Counted from the stretch's first letter, positions 42,240-52,772 are shown. The stretch: 54,092 nt of DNA from Ketobacter sp. (GCF_003671495.1 NZ_RCHN01000039.1:1-54092), one strand, 5' to 3'. The notes: generated from the letters alone by a model not told the origin. Numbers and translations: made by a program.

Positions 42240-42262
42240 GCGCACAACCGAGCCCTTAGCCT

Positions 42263-43891
42263 TCAGGTCCGGTAGCGTGCCGCCATGGTGCGGAAGCTGC
42301 CGGCCAGCTCGGAGAGCTTTTCACTGATCTCTCGGCTGCTGGCCACGGACTCGTGGGTTTCTTGCGCCAGCAGTGCTACGCCATTGATATTGGCGTTAAT
42401 GTCTTCGGCAACGGAACTCTGTTCCTCGGCGGCAGTAGCGATCTGGGTGTTCATGCCTTTGATGGCCTCGACGGCGATGGTGACGCTGCTGATGGCCTCT
42501 CCAGCCTGCTGTGAAAGCGTCACACAATTGGCGGTGCGATCCTGGCTCACCTGCATGGCCTGGATGGCGTTCTGGGTGCCGTTATTCACATTGTTGATGA
42601 TCTGGTGAATTTCTTCAGTGGATTCCTGTGTCCGTTGTGCCAGGGTGCGCACTTCATCGGCCACTACGGCAAATCCGCGGCCCTGCTCACCGGCCCGGGC
42701 TGCCTCGATGGCAGCATTCAACGCCAGCAGGTTGGTCTGTTCCGCAATGCCTTTGATGACATCCAGTACGCTGCCAACGCGATCAGTGTCGGCCGCCAGC
42801 TTATTCATGACATTCGCCACATTCTGCACCTCATCGGCCAGACGGTTGATGGCAGTGATGGTGTCGTTCATTACCTGAATGCCGTGTTGCGCGCCCTGAT
42901 CGGCTTTGAGTGCAGCATCTGCTGCGCCGGATGCATTGCCGGCGACCTCCTGTGATGCGGCCGTCATTTCGTTGGTGGCGGTGGCCAGCAGCTCAGTGCG
43001 GTTCTGTACATCGTCGCTCTGCCGCAGCATGTTGTTCATCATGGTTTGCAGGCGTTGGGCGTTGTCATCCAGGGTGGACGCACTGTGTTTCATGTTTTCC
43101 ACCATGGTGCGCAGGCCCAACTGCATCTCGTTGACATCATTGGATAGCTGACCCAATTCACCTTTGGCGGTGGTGTTGATCGGATGGGTGTAATCGCCTT
43201 GGGTCATGTGCCGGATTCCCACCATCAGGGATTGCAGGGGAGCGATGATCAGCCTATTCATGATCACCAGAATGGCGGAGGCGATGATAATCACCGCCAC
43301 CAGCGAAAGTGGGATAATCACCGCAATCAGGCCCTTAGCCTCGCGGGCGTTGGATTCTGCTTTTTGATGGGCGATTTGATTCAGTTTTGTGACCGCTGCA
43401 CTCAGGTGCTGGGCCGGTTCACGATCGATGCCCTTGACGGCAGCATCCCCCGCTTTGTGGTCAAAGCCGGCGGTGATGAATTGCTGGTAGCCGTCCCGGT
43501 AAGCGCCCGCCATGGTGCGGTGGGATGCCAGGAACGTGGATACTTCCTCCTGGCCATCTCCGGGTGCCAGGTGTTGCAGCAGCTCGTTACCCAGGGACTG
43601 GATTTCCTGCTCGCGTTCCTGGAATGCGCTCCAATACTGCTCGCGGCGGGCCGGATCGTGGCCCCGCAGCAGCACGTTCTTCCATTCCTGGACCTGAACC
43701 TTGAACAGATAGTTCATATCCTGGATGGTGCTCACATGGGCCAGATCTTCGGTCACCATGGTTTCGAACTGGCTGACGATGCGGGATTGATACCAGATGG
43801 CCCCGCAGCAGATCAGCGTCACCAGCGCAAAGCCCAGACAGACCCCCTTGGACAGCAGTGACAGGGTGCTGGAGTTACGAGTCGCGTCCAT
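42263..43891 (-). CDS. Methyl-accepting chemotaxis protein
   Basis: This is a 542-residue transmembrane receptor. It has TM1 at about 10-33 ([21 protein letters not shown]), a periplasmic helical-bundle sensor with [20 protein letters not shown]2 ([21 protein letters not shown]), a HAMP domain ([14 protein letters not shown]), and a cytoplasmic signalling domain with the near-invariant tip [32 protein letters not shown]. The C terminus ([10 protein letters not shown]) has no CheR/CheB-binding pentapeptide. ATG at 43889-43891 has AAGGA eight bases upstream and is chosen over a longer frame start at 43969. It converges on the lyase gene with a 23-base gap. Ligand unknown. Confidence 0.94.
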   Translation of the reverse strand: MDATRNSSTLSLLSKGVCLGFALVTLICCGAIWYQSRIVSQFETMVTEDLAHVSTIQDMNYLFKVQVQEWKNVLLRGHDPARREQYWSAFQEREQEIQSLGNELLQHLAPGDGQEEVSTFLASHRTMAGAYRDGYQQFITAGFDHKAGDAAVKGIDREPAQHLSAAVTKLNQIAHQKAESNAREAKGLIAVIIPLSLVAVIIIASAILVIMNRLIIAPLQSLMVGIRHMTQGDYTHPINTTAKGELGQLSNDVNEMQLGLRTMVENMKHSASTLDDNAQRLQTMMNNMLRQSDDVQNRTELLATATNEMTAASQEVAGNASGAADAALKADQGAQHGIQVMNDTITAINRLADEVQNVANVMNKLAADTDRVGSVLDVIKGIAEQTNLLALNAAIEAARAGEQGRGFAVVADEVRTLAQRTQESTEEIHQIINNVNNGTQNAIQAMQVSQDRTANCVTLSQQAGEAISSVTIAVEAIKGMNTQIATAAEEQSSVAEDINANINGVALLAQETHESVASSREISEKLSELAGSFRTMAARYRT

Positions 43892-43982
43892 ACCATATAT
43901 CCTTATCAGTTTTTGCAACAAAGCGGATGATTTAAGTATAGATACTTTCTCGGCCGCGGCTGCGCTCACCAGCCCCTGGTAT

Positions 43983-46064
43983 TTAATTCAACGCGCTCAC
44001 CGGCACCACCGGCAATACCACGCTGGAAGGGTATTGCGGACTGCTGTGGATCTGGGTGACTCCATCCCGCGCCCTTGCCCGGCGGGGCTCATTCAACATG
44101 CCCTGGGCCTGATTGCTGGGTGAAATGGACACCCGCAGCCGGTTGCCTTCGCGGATCAGGGCCGAGGTGGGGAAAATCTCCACCTGCATCAGGGTGGGCT
44201 CGCCGGGCTCGAGAAAGGTCTCCGCCTCCTGGGTAAAGTAGTGGTAAGGCTGGATCATCTCCCCATTCAGGTAGCGGGACCGCAAGGGGTCCACGGTGCG
44301 GGCGGAGGCCAGCAGCATGCCGTCGGTAATGGGAATCACCCGGCCCGAAGCGGTCACTTCATCAATGCGCACCGCCAGCACCGCTTCAGTCTTGTCACTT
44401 TGCATCCAGATGTCCGCCTGGATGGGGCCGTTAATGTAATAGTCCTCCGGCATGGGCTCTGATTCGTAATTCAACGCATCCCGCTCCAGGCGGCGCAGAT
44501 CCCAGAAGCAGACTTTGGGCGTGGCGAGGCCAGCACTGCCCAGGGTCCATTGCACAAAGCTGGGGGAGCATTCGCTGCCGTCGTTGAGGAACACGTTCAG
44601 ACGCAGCAACCCGCCCTGATCGTTCTTGCCGTATTCATAGTCCGCAAACGGTGGCGTGGTCATGCTGTGACTGGGCTCCAGCATTTCCGGCATCTGTCGG
44701 CTCAGGCTCAGATCGCCGCGCAAATACCAGCGCTCCGGGGCGGCCTCAGGGTGGGGCCAGTCGCTGCTGGTGGCAAAGCCCTGCCAGATACCGGACTGGT
44801 AGTTCCTGACGTACTGGATCACCGGAGGAATGTTGTCCACCTGGGCATCCATGCCCATCAGGTATTCATCGAACCACTGCAGCATCAGGTGCAGGATGGG
44901 GTCCACCTTGTCGGTACCGGGGAAGGCCTGCAGGAAATGGCTGAGATGGTCGCCGTTGTAAATCACCAGGCGGCGGTCCACCCGGTCTTTCAGCGTTTCG
45001 TACAATAACGGGGCATCCCGTTGGAAGATGTCGTTCAGGGCACCCATAAAAAACGTCGGCGCCTGGATTCGATCCATATTCTCAATGGGGGAGCGGGTGC
45101 GCCAGAACTCGCCATCGTAGGTTAGATCAGGGTCCCCGTGCAGGGTGCCTTCGATGATGGGCAGGTAGTAATGGTCGATCTGGGCAATGTGATCGGCGGT
45201 GGATTGGGAAATCTGTTCCAGGTGCTTGGGAAACTGGATCATGGCCGGAATGTTCTGGGTGGAGGTGAGGTGGGTCAGGGTCATCCAGCGGCTCATAAAG
45301 GTGGCGTTGATCATCCCGCCAATGCCCACCGTGCCCCGTTGCGCGTCACCCATGGGCACGCTGGCGAACACCGCTTTGACGTCGTGCGGTCGTTGCTGGG
45401 CGGTGAACAGGCCGGTGATGGCCATATAAGAAGCACCGGCCACCCCAATGTCCCCGTTGGACCAGGGCTGCTGCTTGATCCAGTCCACGGCGTCGCCATA
45501 GCCGGATTGCTCTTCTGCCCCCAGCATTTCCCAACCGCCTTCGGACACCCCGCCGCCGATCACATCCACTGACACCTGGGCATAGCCCCGTCGCACCATG
45601 TACGGATCGGGTGCCCCCAGCAGCACGCCGCCGGGCATGGGGACATAGGACACCATGGTGATGTTGTAGGCGCTTTGCACCAGGATAGTGGGGAAGGGGC
45701 CCTCCGCCGGTGTGCCGTCTGCGTGGGCCGGCAAAGTGACCCGCACGCCGATCAGATGGCCGCTGGTGGTGGGGATGTATTCCAGGTGGTGTACTTTGAT
45801 TTTCGGGTAGTCGGCGGCACGGTCATAGGCCCCCAGTGTCAGGGGATTGGTCAGGGGATTGTCCGGCGCCGGCTTCTCATCCGGTGTTGGGCTTTGGGGG
45901 GGCGTATCCTGCTGCGGGCTTTCCTGCTGGTTGCGTGGCGCGGCCGTTGTGTCGTCACCGGAAGAGGACCCGCCGCCACCGCAGGCCACCAGAAAGCAGG
46001 AAAACACAAGAATGGGTAAAAAATGGACACGTGCGCGCAGGCCGCCGAGATTGGGCTTCAGCAT
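43983..46064 (-). CDS. CocE/NonD-type (peptidase S15) lipoprotein hydrolase
   Basis: This is a 693-residue predicted lipoprotein with the lipobox FLVACGGGG followed by a Ser/Asp/Pro-rich linker. The catalytic alpha/beta-hydrolase domain has Ser212 in [12 protein letters not shown], an Asp in [11 protein letters not shown], and a His in [11 protein letters not shown]-terminal beta-sandwich of the X-Pro dipeptidyl-peptidase type follows ([39 protein letters not shown]). Family members cleave acyl esters or X-Pro peptides. ATG at 46062-46064 is chosen: GGGAG lies about eight bases upstream and the signal peptide begins there; a longer frame start at 46193 adds an unlikely leader. Confidence 0.9.
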   Translation of the reverse strand: MLKPNLGGLRARVHFLPILVFSCFLVACGGGGSSSGDDTTAAPRNQQESPQQDTPPQSPTPDEKPAPDNPLTNPLTLGAYDRAADYPKIKVHHLEYIPTTSGHLIGVRVTLPAHADGTPAEGPFPTILVQSAYNITMVSYVPMPGGVLLGAPDPYMVRRGYAQVSVDVIGGGVSEGGWEMLGAEEQSGYGDAVDWIKQQPWSNGDIGVAGASYMAITGLFTAQQRPHDVKAVFASVPMGDAQRGTVGIGGMINATFMSRWMTLTHLTSTQNIPAMIQFPKHLEQISQSTADHIAQIDHYYLPIIEGTLHGDPDLTYDGEFWRTRSPIENMDRIQAPTFFMGALNDIFQRDAPLLYETLKDRVDRRLVIYNGDHLSHFLQAFPGTDKVDPILHLMLQWFDEYLMGMDAQVDNIPPVIQYVRNYQSGIWQGFATSSDWPHPEAAPERWYLRGDLSLSRQMPEMLEPSHSMTTPPFADYEYGKNDQGGLLRLNVFLNDGSECSPSFVQWTLGSAGLATPKVCFWDLRRLERDALNYESEPMPEDYYINGPIQADIWMQSDKTEAVLAVRIDEVTASGRVIPITDGMLLASARTVDPLRSRYLNGEMIQPYHYFTQEAETFLEPGEPTLMQVEIFPTSALIREGNRLRVSISPSNQAQGMLNEPRRARARDGVTQIHSSPQYPSSVVLPVVPVSALN

Positions 46065-46103
46065 GCTGTTCACTCCCTGTAGGTTGTCGTTTTTGTTATT
46101 TAT

Positions 46104-46127
46104 CTCAAGTCGATTCCTGTACTTGAG
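46104..46127. promoter_or_regulatory. Inverted repeat, candidate operator in divergent promoter region
   Basis: CTCAAGT-N10-ACTTGAG, a perfect 7-base inverted repeat, overlaps a second palindrome GTACT-TG-AGTAC at 46119-46130. It lies 40 bases upstream of the hydrolase start. The layout suits binding by a dimeric repressor such as TetR or LysR type, but no regulator gene is adjacent. Confidence 0.4.
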
Positions 46128-46150
46128 TACTACATTGGGTAAACACGGAG

Positions 46151-46165
46151 TATGGCACGGCCATA
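46151..46165. promoter_or_regulatory. Palindrome, candidate operator in divergent promoter region
   Basis: TATGGC-ACG-GCCATA is a perfect 6-3-6 palindrome in the middle of the 252-base gap between the divergent S15 hydrolase and the unknown lipoprotein. TTGTC-N18-GACAA (46166-46193) follows directly. Confidence 0.4.
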
Positions 46166-46316
46166 TTGTCAAGGGCATGGCCGATTGCGACAAAAATCCC
46201 GCCTAATGTGAAAACATTGGATGTCAGTTTGGCGTCCCAGGTCATAGATGTGTCGCCGCCATTGGGCCTACAGTGAAGCTTCCAGGAAGACAACAATAAT
46301 CAGAGGGAGAATGGGT

Positions 46317-47711
46317 ATGGAGCAGATGCGTCGCAGGGGGATTCGCCCCCTGATGGGATTGGCGGTGGCCTCAATGATCGGTTTGATCGTCGCCTGCGGG
46401 GCCACGTTGATACCGGTCTGGATTGCCGATTTGGGGGAGTCTCAGTACCACAACTATCTGTACAGTGGGGAGGATGGGGAGACCACCTATCTGGTGAGCG
46501 TCGGCTATTGGGCGGGGCGCTTGCAGGTGACAAAGCTGGATGGCGATGGCCAGGTTGCGGGGGAGTGGGCGCTGGTCAGCACTGAACTGGACCGCTATAC
46601 CGGCGGCAGACTGATCCCGTTGGGGCAGGATCGAGCCATGCTGGTGGGGTACCAGCCACACCAGCTGTTGCTGCTGGACCCGGCGGCGGGCCGGATTGAA
46701 CTCGGGCTCAAGGGGCTGCAGCTGGCTGCAGATGAGCGCCTGCGAATTCATAATGCCCACCTGACCGATGGGGGGCACCTGGTTTTCAGTGGCACCCTGT
46801 TCACGGGCGAAAGTGGGGAGGAAGTGCGCGCGGCGGCCAGCGGCAGCTTCGATCAGGAACGCAATCTGCTTGAAATGCACGTGAACCGGGACCTGAACGT
46901 GAACAACCCCCTGTACGATGCCGAGCACAACCGCTATGTGGCGGCACTTGAGGTGGAAGTCGGCGAGGAAGGGGAAGAAGAGGTGCACACCCTGCTGCAG
47001 ATCCTGGATCAGCGGTTGGTGGTGCAGTCACAACAGGTGCTGCCCCATTGGTTTCGGCCGGTCACCATCATCCACGGCTTTGTGCTCGGTGCCACCGGCA
47101 CTAATCGGGGATTGGCTATTGCGTTGGATGGCAGTGCTGCCTACCCGGCCAATATTGACTACAGCGCCGATCGCTTCCCCGTGGAGGACGGCTACTACGA
47201 GGTCAGCACCGGCTATAACAATGGCACGGTGGTGGATGCCTGCTTCTACGACCGCCAGTTCGTGCAGCAATGGTGCCGGCAGGCTGCACCGCCCAACCGG
47301 CGCCTGTATCTGCGCTCGCTCCGTCTCACCGAGCGTGGCGAGCTGGCGTTCACCACGGATACCCGAGCGGAGCGGGTGATGGGCCTGGTGCTCTCGGCAG
47401 AAGAGTTAACCGATGCCATCCAGGCCGGCGTACAGGTGCGGGGCGAGGTGCGTCAAACCGTGACGCACTACGTCTACAACCAGAGTGGCAGGCAAGTAGT
47501 CCGCTTTACGGAGCCGGAGTACTTTTATCGGGGCCCCATGCGCTTCTGTTCCATTTTCGAGTTCTGCATCGAGGCCGAGGAGATCACACCGGGCGTCTGC
47601 TCCGCTTCCACGGCCCTGTACCGTCGTGGCAACCAGATGATTTCTGCCGCCGGCTACTGTGATGATGCCTCCGGCAACTGGGACCGGCGGGTCAGCCTGT
47701 GGCAGTGGTAA
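46317..47711 (+). CDS. Lipoprotein of unknown function
   Basis: This is a 464-residue exported protein that I do not recognise. The N terminus has a signal peptide with a lipobox-like VAC (SMIGLIVACGAT), so it is probably lipid-anchored. The rest is rich in beta-strand-type repeats with regular Tyr/Gly/Leu spacing (for example YLVSVGYWAGRLQVTKLDGDGQV, AMLVGYQPHQLLLLDPAAG), which suggests a beta-propeller. It has two Cys-containing segments near the end (CSIFEFC, VCSAS). It is divergent from the S15 hydrolase and shares its regulatory region. ATG 46317 is preferred because GGGAGA is spaced correctly; ATG 46311 is an alternative. Confidence 0.72.
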   Translation: MEQMRRRGIRPLMGLAVASMIGLIVACGATLIPVWIADLGESQYHNYLYSGEDGETTYLVSVGYWAGRLQVTKLDGDGQVAGEWALVSTELDRYTGGRLIPLGQDRAMLVGYQPHQLLLLDPAAGRIELGLKGLQLAADERLRIHNAHLTDGGHLVFSGTLFTGESGEEVRAAASGSFDQERNLLEMHVNRDLNVNNPLYDAEHNRYVAALEVEVGEEGEEEVHTLLQILDQRLVVQSQQVLPHWFRPVTIIHGFVLGATGTNRGLAIALDGSAAYPANIDYSADRFPVEDGYYEVSTGYNNGTVVDACFYDRQFVQQWCRQAAPPNRRLYLRSLRLTERGELAFTTDTRAERVMGLVLSAEELTDAIQAGVQVRGEVRQTVTHYVYNQSGRQVVRFTEPEYFYRGPMRFCSIFEFCIEAEEITPGVCSASTALYRRGNQMISAAGYCDDASGNWDRRVSLWQW

Positions 47712-47784
47712 CCCGGCCATAGCGACCGTCTAATCCCCTTAGCCCTAAAATCGTAAAGCTTTTTTCTTTTTCTCAGGCTTGGCG

Positions 47785-47790
47785 TATAAT
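47785..47790 (+). promoter_or_regulatory. Promoter -10 box of the mnmG operon
   Basis: A perfect TATAAT lies 62 bases upstream of the mnmG start. The -35 region (about 47762-47767) is T-rich but a poor match to TTGACA. Confidence 0.55.
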
Positions 47791-47851
47791 GCCCGGCCTT
47801 TTCACCCAGCTGGTTATCTTGGGCCTTTTAGCGCATTTCGAGGGCGATATT

Positions 47852-49738
47852 GTGGATTATCCAAAGCATTACGGAGTCATCATCATCGGTGGAGGTCATG
47901 CCGGCACCGAGGCGGCATTGGCCAGCGCCCGCATGGGTGTGCAGACCCTGTTGCTGACCCACAATATTGAAACCCTGGGGCAAATGTCCTGCAATCCGGC
48001 CATCGGAGGTATCGGTAAAAGTCATCTGGTGAAAGAGATCGACGCCCTCGACGGCGCCATGGCCCGGGCCACCGATCGCGGTGGCATCCAGTTCCGTATT
48101 TTGAATTCCCGCAAAGGCCCCGCGGTGCGCGCCACCCGCGCCCAGGCTGATCGCGTCCTGTATAAGGCAGCGATCCGCGAAATCCTGGAGAACCAGGCCC
48201 ACCTGGACATTTTCCAACAGGCGGCGGACGACCTGATCATCGAGGGCGAGACCGTCAAAGGCGTGGTCACCAACATGGGGGTGCGTTTCTTCTCCCAGGC
48301 GGTGGTACTCACCGCTGGCACCTTCCTCGGCGGCAAGATTCACATCGGTCTGGAGAACCATTCCGGTGGTCGTGCCGGTGATCCGCCGTCCATTGCCCTG
48401 GCTCAGCGCCTGCGCGAGCTGCCCTTCAATGTGGACCGCCTGAAAACCGGAACGCCCCCCCGCATTGACGCCAAGTCCGTGGATTTTTCGGTGATGACCG
48501 AGCAGCCCGGCGACACTCCGTTGCCGGTGATGTCTTTTATCGGCTCCCTGGCAGAACATCCGCGCCAGATCAGCTGTTACATCACCCATACCAATGAGCG
48601 TACTCACGACATTATCCGCGGCGGGCTGGACCGTTCCCCCATGTACACCGGGGTGATCGAAGGCATTGGCCCGCGCTATTGTCCTTCTATCGAAGACAAG
48701 ATCCACCGCTTTGCGGACAAGGATTCCCACCAGATTTTCATCGAGCCGGAAGGGTTGACCACCCACGAGCTGTACCCCAACGGCATTTCCACCAGTCTGC
48801 CCTTTGATGTGCAGCTGGAACTGGTGCACTCCATTCGCGGCATGGAAAACGCCCATATCCTGCGACCGGGCTACGCCATTGAGTACGACTACTTCAATCC
48901 CCAGGATCTGAAGTATTCCCTGGAAACCAAATTCATCAATGGTCTGTTCTTTGCCGGCCAGATCAACGGCACCACCGGTTACGAAGAAGCCGGCGCCCAG
49001 GGCCTGCTGGCGGGATTGAACGCCGCCCGCCGCGCCCAGGATAAAGAGGCCTGGACACCGCGTCGGGACGAAGCCTACATCGGCGTGTTGGTGGACGACC
49101 TGATCAGCATGGGCACCCGGGAACCCTATCGTATGTTCACCAGCCGGGCAGAGCATCGCCTGTTGTTGCGGGAAGACAACGCCGATCTGCGTCTGACGGA
49201 AATCGGCCGTGAACTGGGCCTGGTGGGCGAGGAACGCTGGCGTGCCTTCTGCGCAAAGAAAGAAGCCATGGCGCAAGAGGAACAACGCCTGCGCAGCACC
49301 TGGGTGCTGCCCGACAGCGTGATGGCCAGGCAACTCAATCCCAAACTGGGCAACACCATCAGCCGTGAATACAACCTCAAGGATTTACTGCGCCGCCCGG
49401 AGCTGAACTACCGGGACATTGCCGCCCTGACGCCGGAGCTGAGCGTGGCGGAAGACGTGGCGGAGCAGATTGAAATCGGCGCCAAGTACGAAGGCTACAT
49501 CGCCCGCCAGCAGGATGAAGTGGAACGCCTGCGCCGCAGCGAAGACACGCGGCTGCCGGATGACTTCGACTATGATTCCATCTCTGGCCTGTCCAACGAA
49601 ATCAAAGCCAAACTGGGTCAGGCGCGACCCCAGACCCTGGGCCAGGCCGGTCGCATTCCCGGCGTGACTCCGGCGGCAATCTCCCTGTTGTTGATCCACT
49701 TGAAAAAGCGTGATCTGCAGAACAAGAAAAGCGCTTAG
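47852..49738 (+). CDS. mnmG: tRNA uridine-5-carboxymethylaminomethyl modification enzyme MnmG (GidA)
   Basis: This is a 628-residue FAD enzyme. With MnmE it modifies the wobble uridine of several tRNAs. It begins [23 protein letters not shown] (FAD-binding) and has the family motifs [91 protein letters not shown] and [24 protein letters not shown] 47852 gives the expected length (E. coli 629 residues), with GAGGG eight bases before it; the upstream frame start at 47789 would add 21 atypical residues and overlap the -10 box. mnmE is not next to it, in contrast to the common rpmH-rnpA-yidC-mnmE-mnmG order. Confidence 0.98.
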   Translation: MDYPKHYGVIIIGGGHAGTEAALASARMGVQTLLLTHNIETLGQMSCNPAIGGIGKSHLVKEIDALDGAMARATDRGGIQFRILNSRKGPAVRATRAQADRVLYKAAIREILENQAHLDIFQQAADDLIIEGETVKGVVTNMGVRFFSQAVVLTAGTFLGGKIHIGLENHSGGRAGDPPSIALAQRLRELPFNVDRLKTGTPPRIDAKSVDFSVMTEQPGDTPLPVMSFIGSLAEHPRQISCYITHTNERTHDIIRGGLDRSPMYTGVIEGIGPRYCPSIEDKIHRFADKDSHQIFIEPEGLTTHELYPNGISTSLPFDVQLELVHSIRGMENAHILRPGYAIEYDYFNPQDLKYSLETKFINGLFFAGQINGTTGYEEAGAQGLLAGLNAARRAQDKEAWTPRRDEAYIGVLVDDLISMGTREPYRMFTSRAEHRLLLREDNADLRLTEIGRELGLVGEERWRAFCAKKEAMAQEEQRLRSTWVLPDSVMARQLNPKLGNTISREYNLKDLLRRPELNYRDIAALTPELSVAEDVAEQIEIGAKYEGYIARQQDEVERLRRSEDTRLPDDFDYDSISGLSNEIKAKLGQARPQTLGQAGRIPGVTPAAISLLLIHLKKRDLQNKKSA

Positions 49739-49756
49739 TCTGAAGACGGATTCAAC

Positions 49757-50401
49757 GTGCAACTAACCCAACAACAAGCGGCGCGCCTGGCTTCAGGCTG
49801 TGAGCAATTGGGGCTCAGGCTCACCGACGCACAACAGCACACCCTGCGCGCCTACCTCGAAAACCTGCTGAAGTGGAACCGGGCGTACAACCTCACCGCT
49901 ATCCGCGACCCGGACGAGATGGTGATCAAGCATCTGCTGGACAGTCTGTCCATCGTGCCCCATATCCAAGGTCAGAATATTCTCGACGTGGGCACCGGGC
50001 CAGGCCTGCCGGGCATCCCCGCCGCCATCTGTGATCCCCACCGGCATTGGACCCTGATCGACAGCAACGGCAAGAAAACCCGCTTTCTGGTGCAGATGAA
50101 GGCGGAGCTGAAACTGGATAACCTGTCTGTAATCAAGGGGCGCATTGAAGCAGTGCCCGCCAGCCAGCGCTACGACACCATTACCAGCCGCGCGTTTGCC
50201 TCCCTGGAAAGCTTTGTTGGTGTGTGCTTACCTCTGCTGGAAGAAGGCGGGGAATTGCTGGCCATGAAAGGCCTGGTGCCTCACGGGGAGATTGAAGCGC
50301 TGCAATCCCCGGGGCTGGAGATTCGCATCGAAACACTGAATGTGCCCTATTTGCATGAAGAGCGGCACCTGATTGTGGTAAAAAGAACGCACACAGGATA
50401 A
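49757..50401 (+). CDS. rsmG: 16S rRNA (guanine527-N7)-methyltransferase RsmG (GidB)
   Basis: This is a 214-residue SAM-dependent enzyme that methylates G527 of 16S rRNA. It has LLKWNRAYNLTAIRDPDEMVIKHLLDSLS, the SAM loop ILDVGTGPGLPGIPAAI, LIDSNGKKTRFL, and TITSRAFASLE. Loss of this enzyme is a known cause of low-level streptomycin resistance. It starts with GTG 49757 only 18 bases after mnmG and is followed 20 bases later by parA, so the operon is conserved. Confidence 0.98.
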   Translation: MQLTQQQAARLASGCEQLGLRLTDAQQHTLRAYLENLLKWNRAYNLTAIRDPDEMVIKHLLDSLSIVPHIQGQNILDVGTGPGLPGIPAAICDPHRHWTLIDSNGKKTRFLVQMKAELKLDNLSVIKGRIEAVPASQRYDTITSRAFASLESFVGVCLPLLEEGGELLAMKGLVPHGEIEALQSPGLEIRIETLNVPYLHEERHLIVVKRTHTG

Positions 50402-50421
50402 CGCTATCCGGGAGATCAATT

Positions 50422-51222
50422 GTGGGTAAAGTCATTTCAGTGACCAATCAAAAGGGCGGTGTGGGTAAAACCACCACCTCAGTCAATCTGGCGGCGTCAC
50501 TGGTTGCGACCAAACGAAACGTACTGCTCATCGATCTGGACCCACAGGGCAACGCCACCATGGGCAGTGGGGTCAATAAACACGAACTGGAACACTCCAT
50601 CTATGATGTGCTGGTGGACGAGATGCCGGTGTCCGAGGCGGTGGTGCACACCGATCCTGGCTATGGCCTGATTGGGGCCAATGCGGATCTGACCGCCGCA
50701 GAAGTGGAACTGCTGGACCTGGATGCCCGTGAGCAACGCCTGAACCGGGCTCTGGAAGGCGTCCGCTCCCAGTACGACTATATATTGATTGACTGCCCAC
50801 CCTCCCTCAACATGCTCACGGTGAACGCGTTGGTGGCATCGGACTCGGTGATCATTCCCATGCAGTGCGAGTACTATGCCCTGGAGGGATTGTCCGCGCT
50901 GTTGAACACCATCGAGAAAATCCAGAGCGTGCTCAACCCCAAGCTGGAAATCGACGGCCTGTTGCGCACCATGTACGATCCCCGCATCGCCCTGGCCAAT
51001 CAAGTGTCCAGTCAATTGACAGAACACTTCGGCGACAAAGTCTATCGCACCATCATTCCCCGCAACGTGCGCCTGGCGGAAGCCCCCAGCCACGGCCTGC
51101 CGGTATTGGAATACGACCGTCGCTCCCGGGGTGCCGTCTCTTACCTGGCCCTGGCTGGCGAGCTGATTCGCCGGGCAGAACAGAAATTGGCCGGGTCCGG
51201 CGCGGAAACCGCCACCGCCTGA
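50422..51222 (+). CDS. parA: Chromosome partitioning ATPase ParA (Soj)
   Basis: This is a 266-residue deviant Walker ATPase: KGGVGKTTTSVNLAASL at about 10-26, LLIDLDPQGNATMGSG, and YILIDCPPSLNMLTVNALVASD. It binds DNA non-specifically in the ATP form and moves ParB-parS complexes, which segregates the origin region. The start is GTG 50422. It belongs to the short chromosomal Soj type, with no N-terminal repressor domain. Confidence 0.98.
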   Translation: MGKVISVTNQKGGVGKTTTSVNLAASLVATKRNVLLIDLDPQGNATMGSGVNKHELEHSIYDVLVDEMPVSEAVVHTDPGYGLIGANADLTAAEVELLDLDAREQRLNRALEGVRSQYDYILIDCPPSLNMLTVNALVASDSVIIPMQCEYYALEGLSALLNTIEKIQSVLNPKLEIDGLLRTMYDPRIALANQVSSQLTEHFGDKVYRTIIPRNVRLAEAPSHGLPVLEYDRRSRGAVSYLALAGELIRRAEQKLAGSGAETATA

Positions 51223-51250
51223 TTGCGTCCCACTTCCAGCTCCTTATAAT
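51223..51250 (+). promoter_or_regulatory. Candidate promoter for parB
   Basis: TTGCGT (51223-51228) and TATAAT (51245-51250) are separated by 16 bases, 73 bases before the parB start. It would allow parB to be made independently of parA. No parS site (TGTTNCACGTGNAACA) was recognised nearby. Confidence 0.5.
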
Positions 51251-51322
51251 GTGGAAGCCTTATCCTCGACACCACAGATCAGGGTAAGCCGCATTTTTCA
51301 CCGACGACAATAAAGGCGATAC

Positions 51323-52222
51323 ATGGCTGCCAAGAAAAAAGGATTGGGTCGAGGACTGGACGCGCTGTTGGGAAGCGCCAACATCCCGCAAAAAGAAGTC
51401 TCCACCGATGCCAGCAAACCGGTTACCGTGAGCCGCGAAGACGTCGACGGTGAATTGAGGCACCTGCCCATCGAATTCCTGCAGCGGGGCCGTTATCAGC
51501 CCCGCCGCGACATGGACCCGCAGGCCCTGGAAGACCTGGCCAGCTCCATCAAAGCCCAGGGCATCATGCAACCCATCGTGGTGCGTCCGTTAGCCGGTCC
51601 CAATCAATACGAAATCATTGCCGGTGAGCGTCGTTGGCGGGCCAGCCAGTTGGCCGGCCTGGATAAAGTGCCCTGTGTCATTCGCGCGGTCAGTGATGAA
51701 GCCGCCATCGCCATGGCCCTGATCGAAAACATCCAGCGCGAGGATCTCAACCCCATCGAAGAAGCCGCGGCCCTGCAGCGTTTTCAGGATGAGTTCGAGC
51801 TGACCCACCAACAGGTGGCGGAAGCGGTGGGCAAATCCCGCACCACCGTGACCAATCTGCTGCGCCTCATGAGCCTCAGCGCCGAGGCCAAAAAGCTGGT
51901 GGAACACGGCGATCTGGAGATGGGGCATGCCCGTGCCATCCTCACTCTGGACAGTGGCAAACAGACCGACGCCGCCCGCGCCATTGTGGCCAAGGGCCTC
52001 TCTGTGCGTCAGACCGAAGCCCTGGTGCGCCGCCTGCAGCAGGAGCAAATGGCCGTGGCTGATACCAAAATCGATCCGGATATCAAATTGTTACAAGATA
52101 ATTTGTCGGACAAGCTGGGGGCCCCCGTGATGATCCAGCACAGCGCCAAGGGCAAGGGCAAGCTGGTGATCCGCTACAGCAGTCTGGACGAACTGGACGG
52201 CATTCTCGACCACATCAAATAA
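51323..52222 (+). CDS. parB: Chromosome partitioning protein ParB
   Basis: This is a 299-residue protein with MAAKKKGLGRGLDALLG at the start (ParA-interacting), the CTPase/ParB box IQPIVVRP-like stretch GIMQPIVVRPLAGPNQYEIIAGERRWRAS, ENIQREDLNPIEEA, and a helix-turn-helix (LTHQQVAEAVGKSRTTVTNLLRL). A C-terminal dimerisation domain closes it. It loads on parS and spreads as a CTP-dependent clamp. The ATG follows AAAGGCG. Confidence 0.97.
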   Translation: MAAKKKGLGRGLDALLGSANIPQKEVSTDASKPVTVSREDVDGELRHLPIEFLQRGRYQPRRDMDPQALEDLASSIKAQGIMQPIVVRPLAGPNQYEIIAGERRWRASQLAGLDKVPCVIRAVSDEAAIAMALIENIQREDLNPIEEAAALQRFQDEFELTHQQVAEAVGKSRTTVTNLLRLMSLSAEAKKLVEHGDLEMGHARAILTLDSGKQTDAARAIVAKGLSVRQTEALVRRLQQEQMAVADTKIDPDIKLLQDNLSDKLGAPVMIQHSAKGKGKLVIRYSSLDELDGILDHIK

Positions 52223-52234
52223 CGCCCACCGGCC

Positions 52235-52250
52235 GGCAACCTGTGTTGCC
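52235..52250 (+). terminator. Small hairpin after parB, weak terminator
   Basis: GGCAAC-CTGT-GTTGCC lies 13 bases after the parB stop, followed by TGTGCTTT. Its right arm overlaps the -35 box of the atp promoter. Confidence 0.4.
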
Positions 52251-52274
52251 TGTGCTTTGGAAAGTCTCTATAAT
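52246..52274 (+). promoter_or_regulatory. Promoter of the atp operon
   Basis: TTGCCT (52246-52251), a 17-base spacer and TATAAT (52269-52274) form a good sigma-70 promoter about 105 bases before atpI. It is the best promoter match in the window. Confidence 0.72.
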
Positions 52275-52379
52275 CGGCACCGCCTTACACAGGCACCTGC
52301 AATCAGCGTTTATGCTGACCCAAAAGGTCCACTGTCATAAGAGAGTAATCCGCTGGTTGAGGGCAAACGGAAAAAGACT

Positions 52380-52772
52380 GTGACAAAGCCAGGCACGTTA
52401 AACAAAGGTTATTTGGGTGTTTACGTGGTGGGTTCGCAGGCCCTGATCTCGACCTTGATTCCTGTAATCCTGTTGTGTGTTGCGGGTAAAGCGGCTGCGT
52501 TGGCGGCCTTGGTAGGTGGCTGGATAGCGGTACTGGCCAATCTTTACTTCGCCATCCAGGCATTCCGTTTCTCGGGGGCGCGTGCATCGCAAGAGATGGT
52601 GCGGGCATTTTATCGGGGTGAGGCAGGAAAATTTGTCATCGTCATGCTGCTGTTCATTGCAGCGTTCAAACTGCTCCCAGGTGTTCGTGAAAGCGCGGCA
52701 TATTTGTTTTCAGCCTTCTTTGTAGTGTACGGTGTCGCCTGGTTGGCACCTCTCGTGTTGCGCGAGCAATAA
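52380..52772 (+). CDS. atpI: ATP synthase protein I
   Basis: This is a 130-residue membrane protein with four hydrophobic segments (LISTLIPVILLCVAGKAAALAALVGGWIAVLANLYFAIQAF; FVIVMLLFIAAFKL; AAYLFSAFFVVYGVAWLAPLVL). AtpI assists assembly of the c-ring. GTG 52380 is the start. Position directly before atpB supports the identity. Confidence 0.92.
   Translation: MTKPGTLNKGYLGVYVVGSQALISTLIPVILLCVAGKAAALAALVGGWIAVLANLYFAIQAFRFSGARASQEMVRAFYRGEAGKFVIVMLLFIAAFKLLPGVRESAAYLFSAFFVVYGVAWLAPLVLREQ

Noticed and set aside
47857..47865. TTATCCAAA, one mismatch from a DnaA box, near mnmG
   Set aside because: A single copy inside the coding sequence, without A/T-rich unwinding repeats or further boxes; not an origin.
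51223..51322. Search for parS next to parA/parB
   Set aside because: No sequence close to TGTTNCACGTGNAACA was seen in the gap or in the neighbouring genes.
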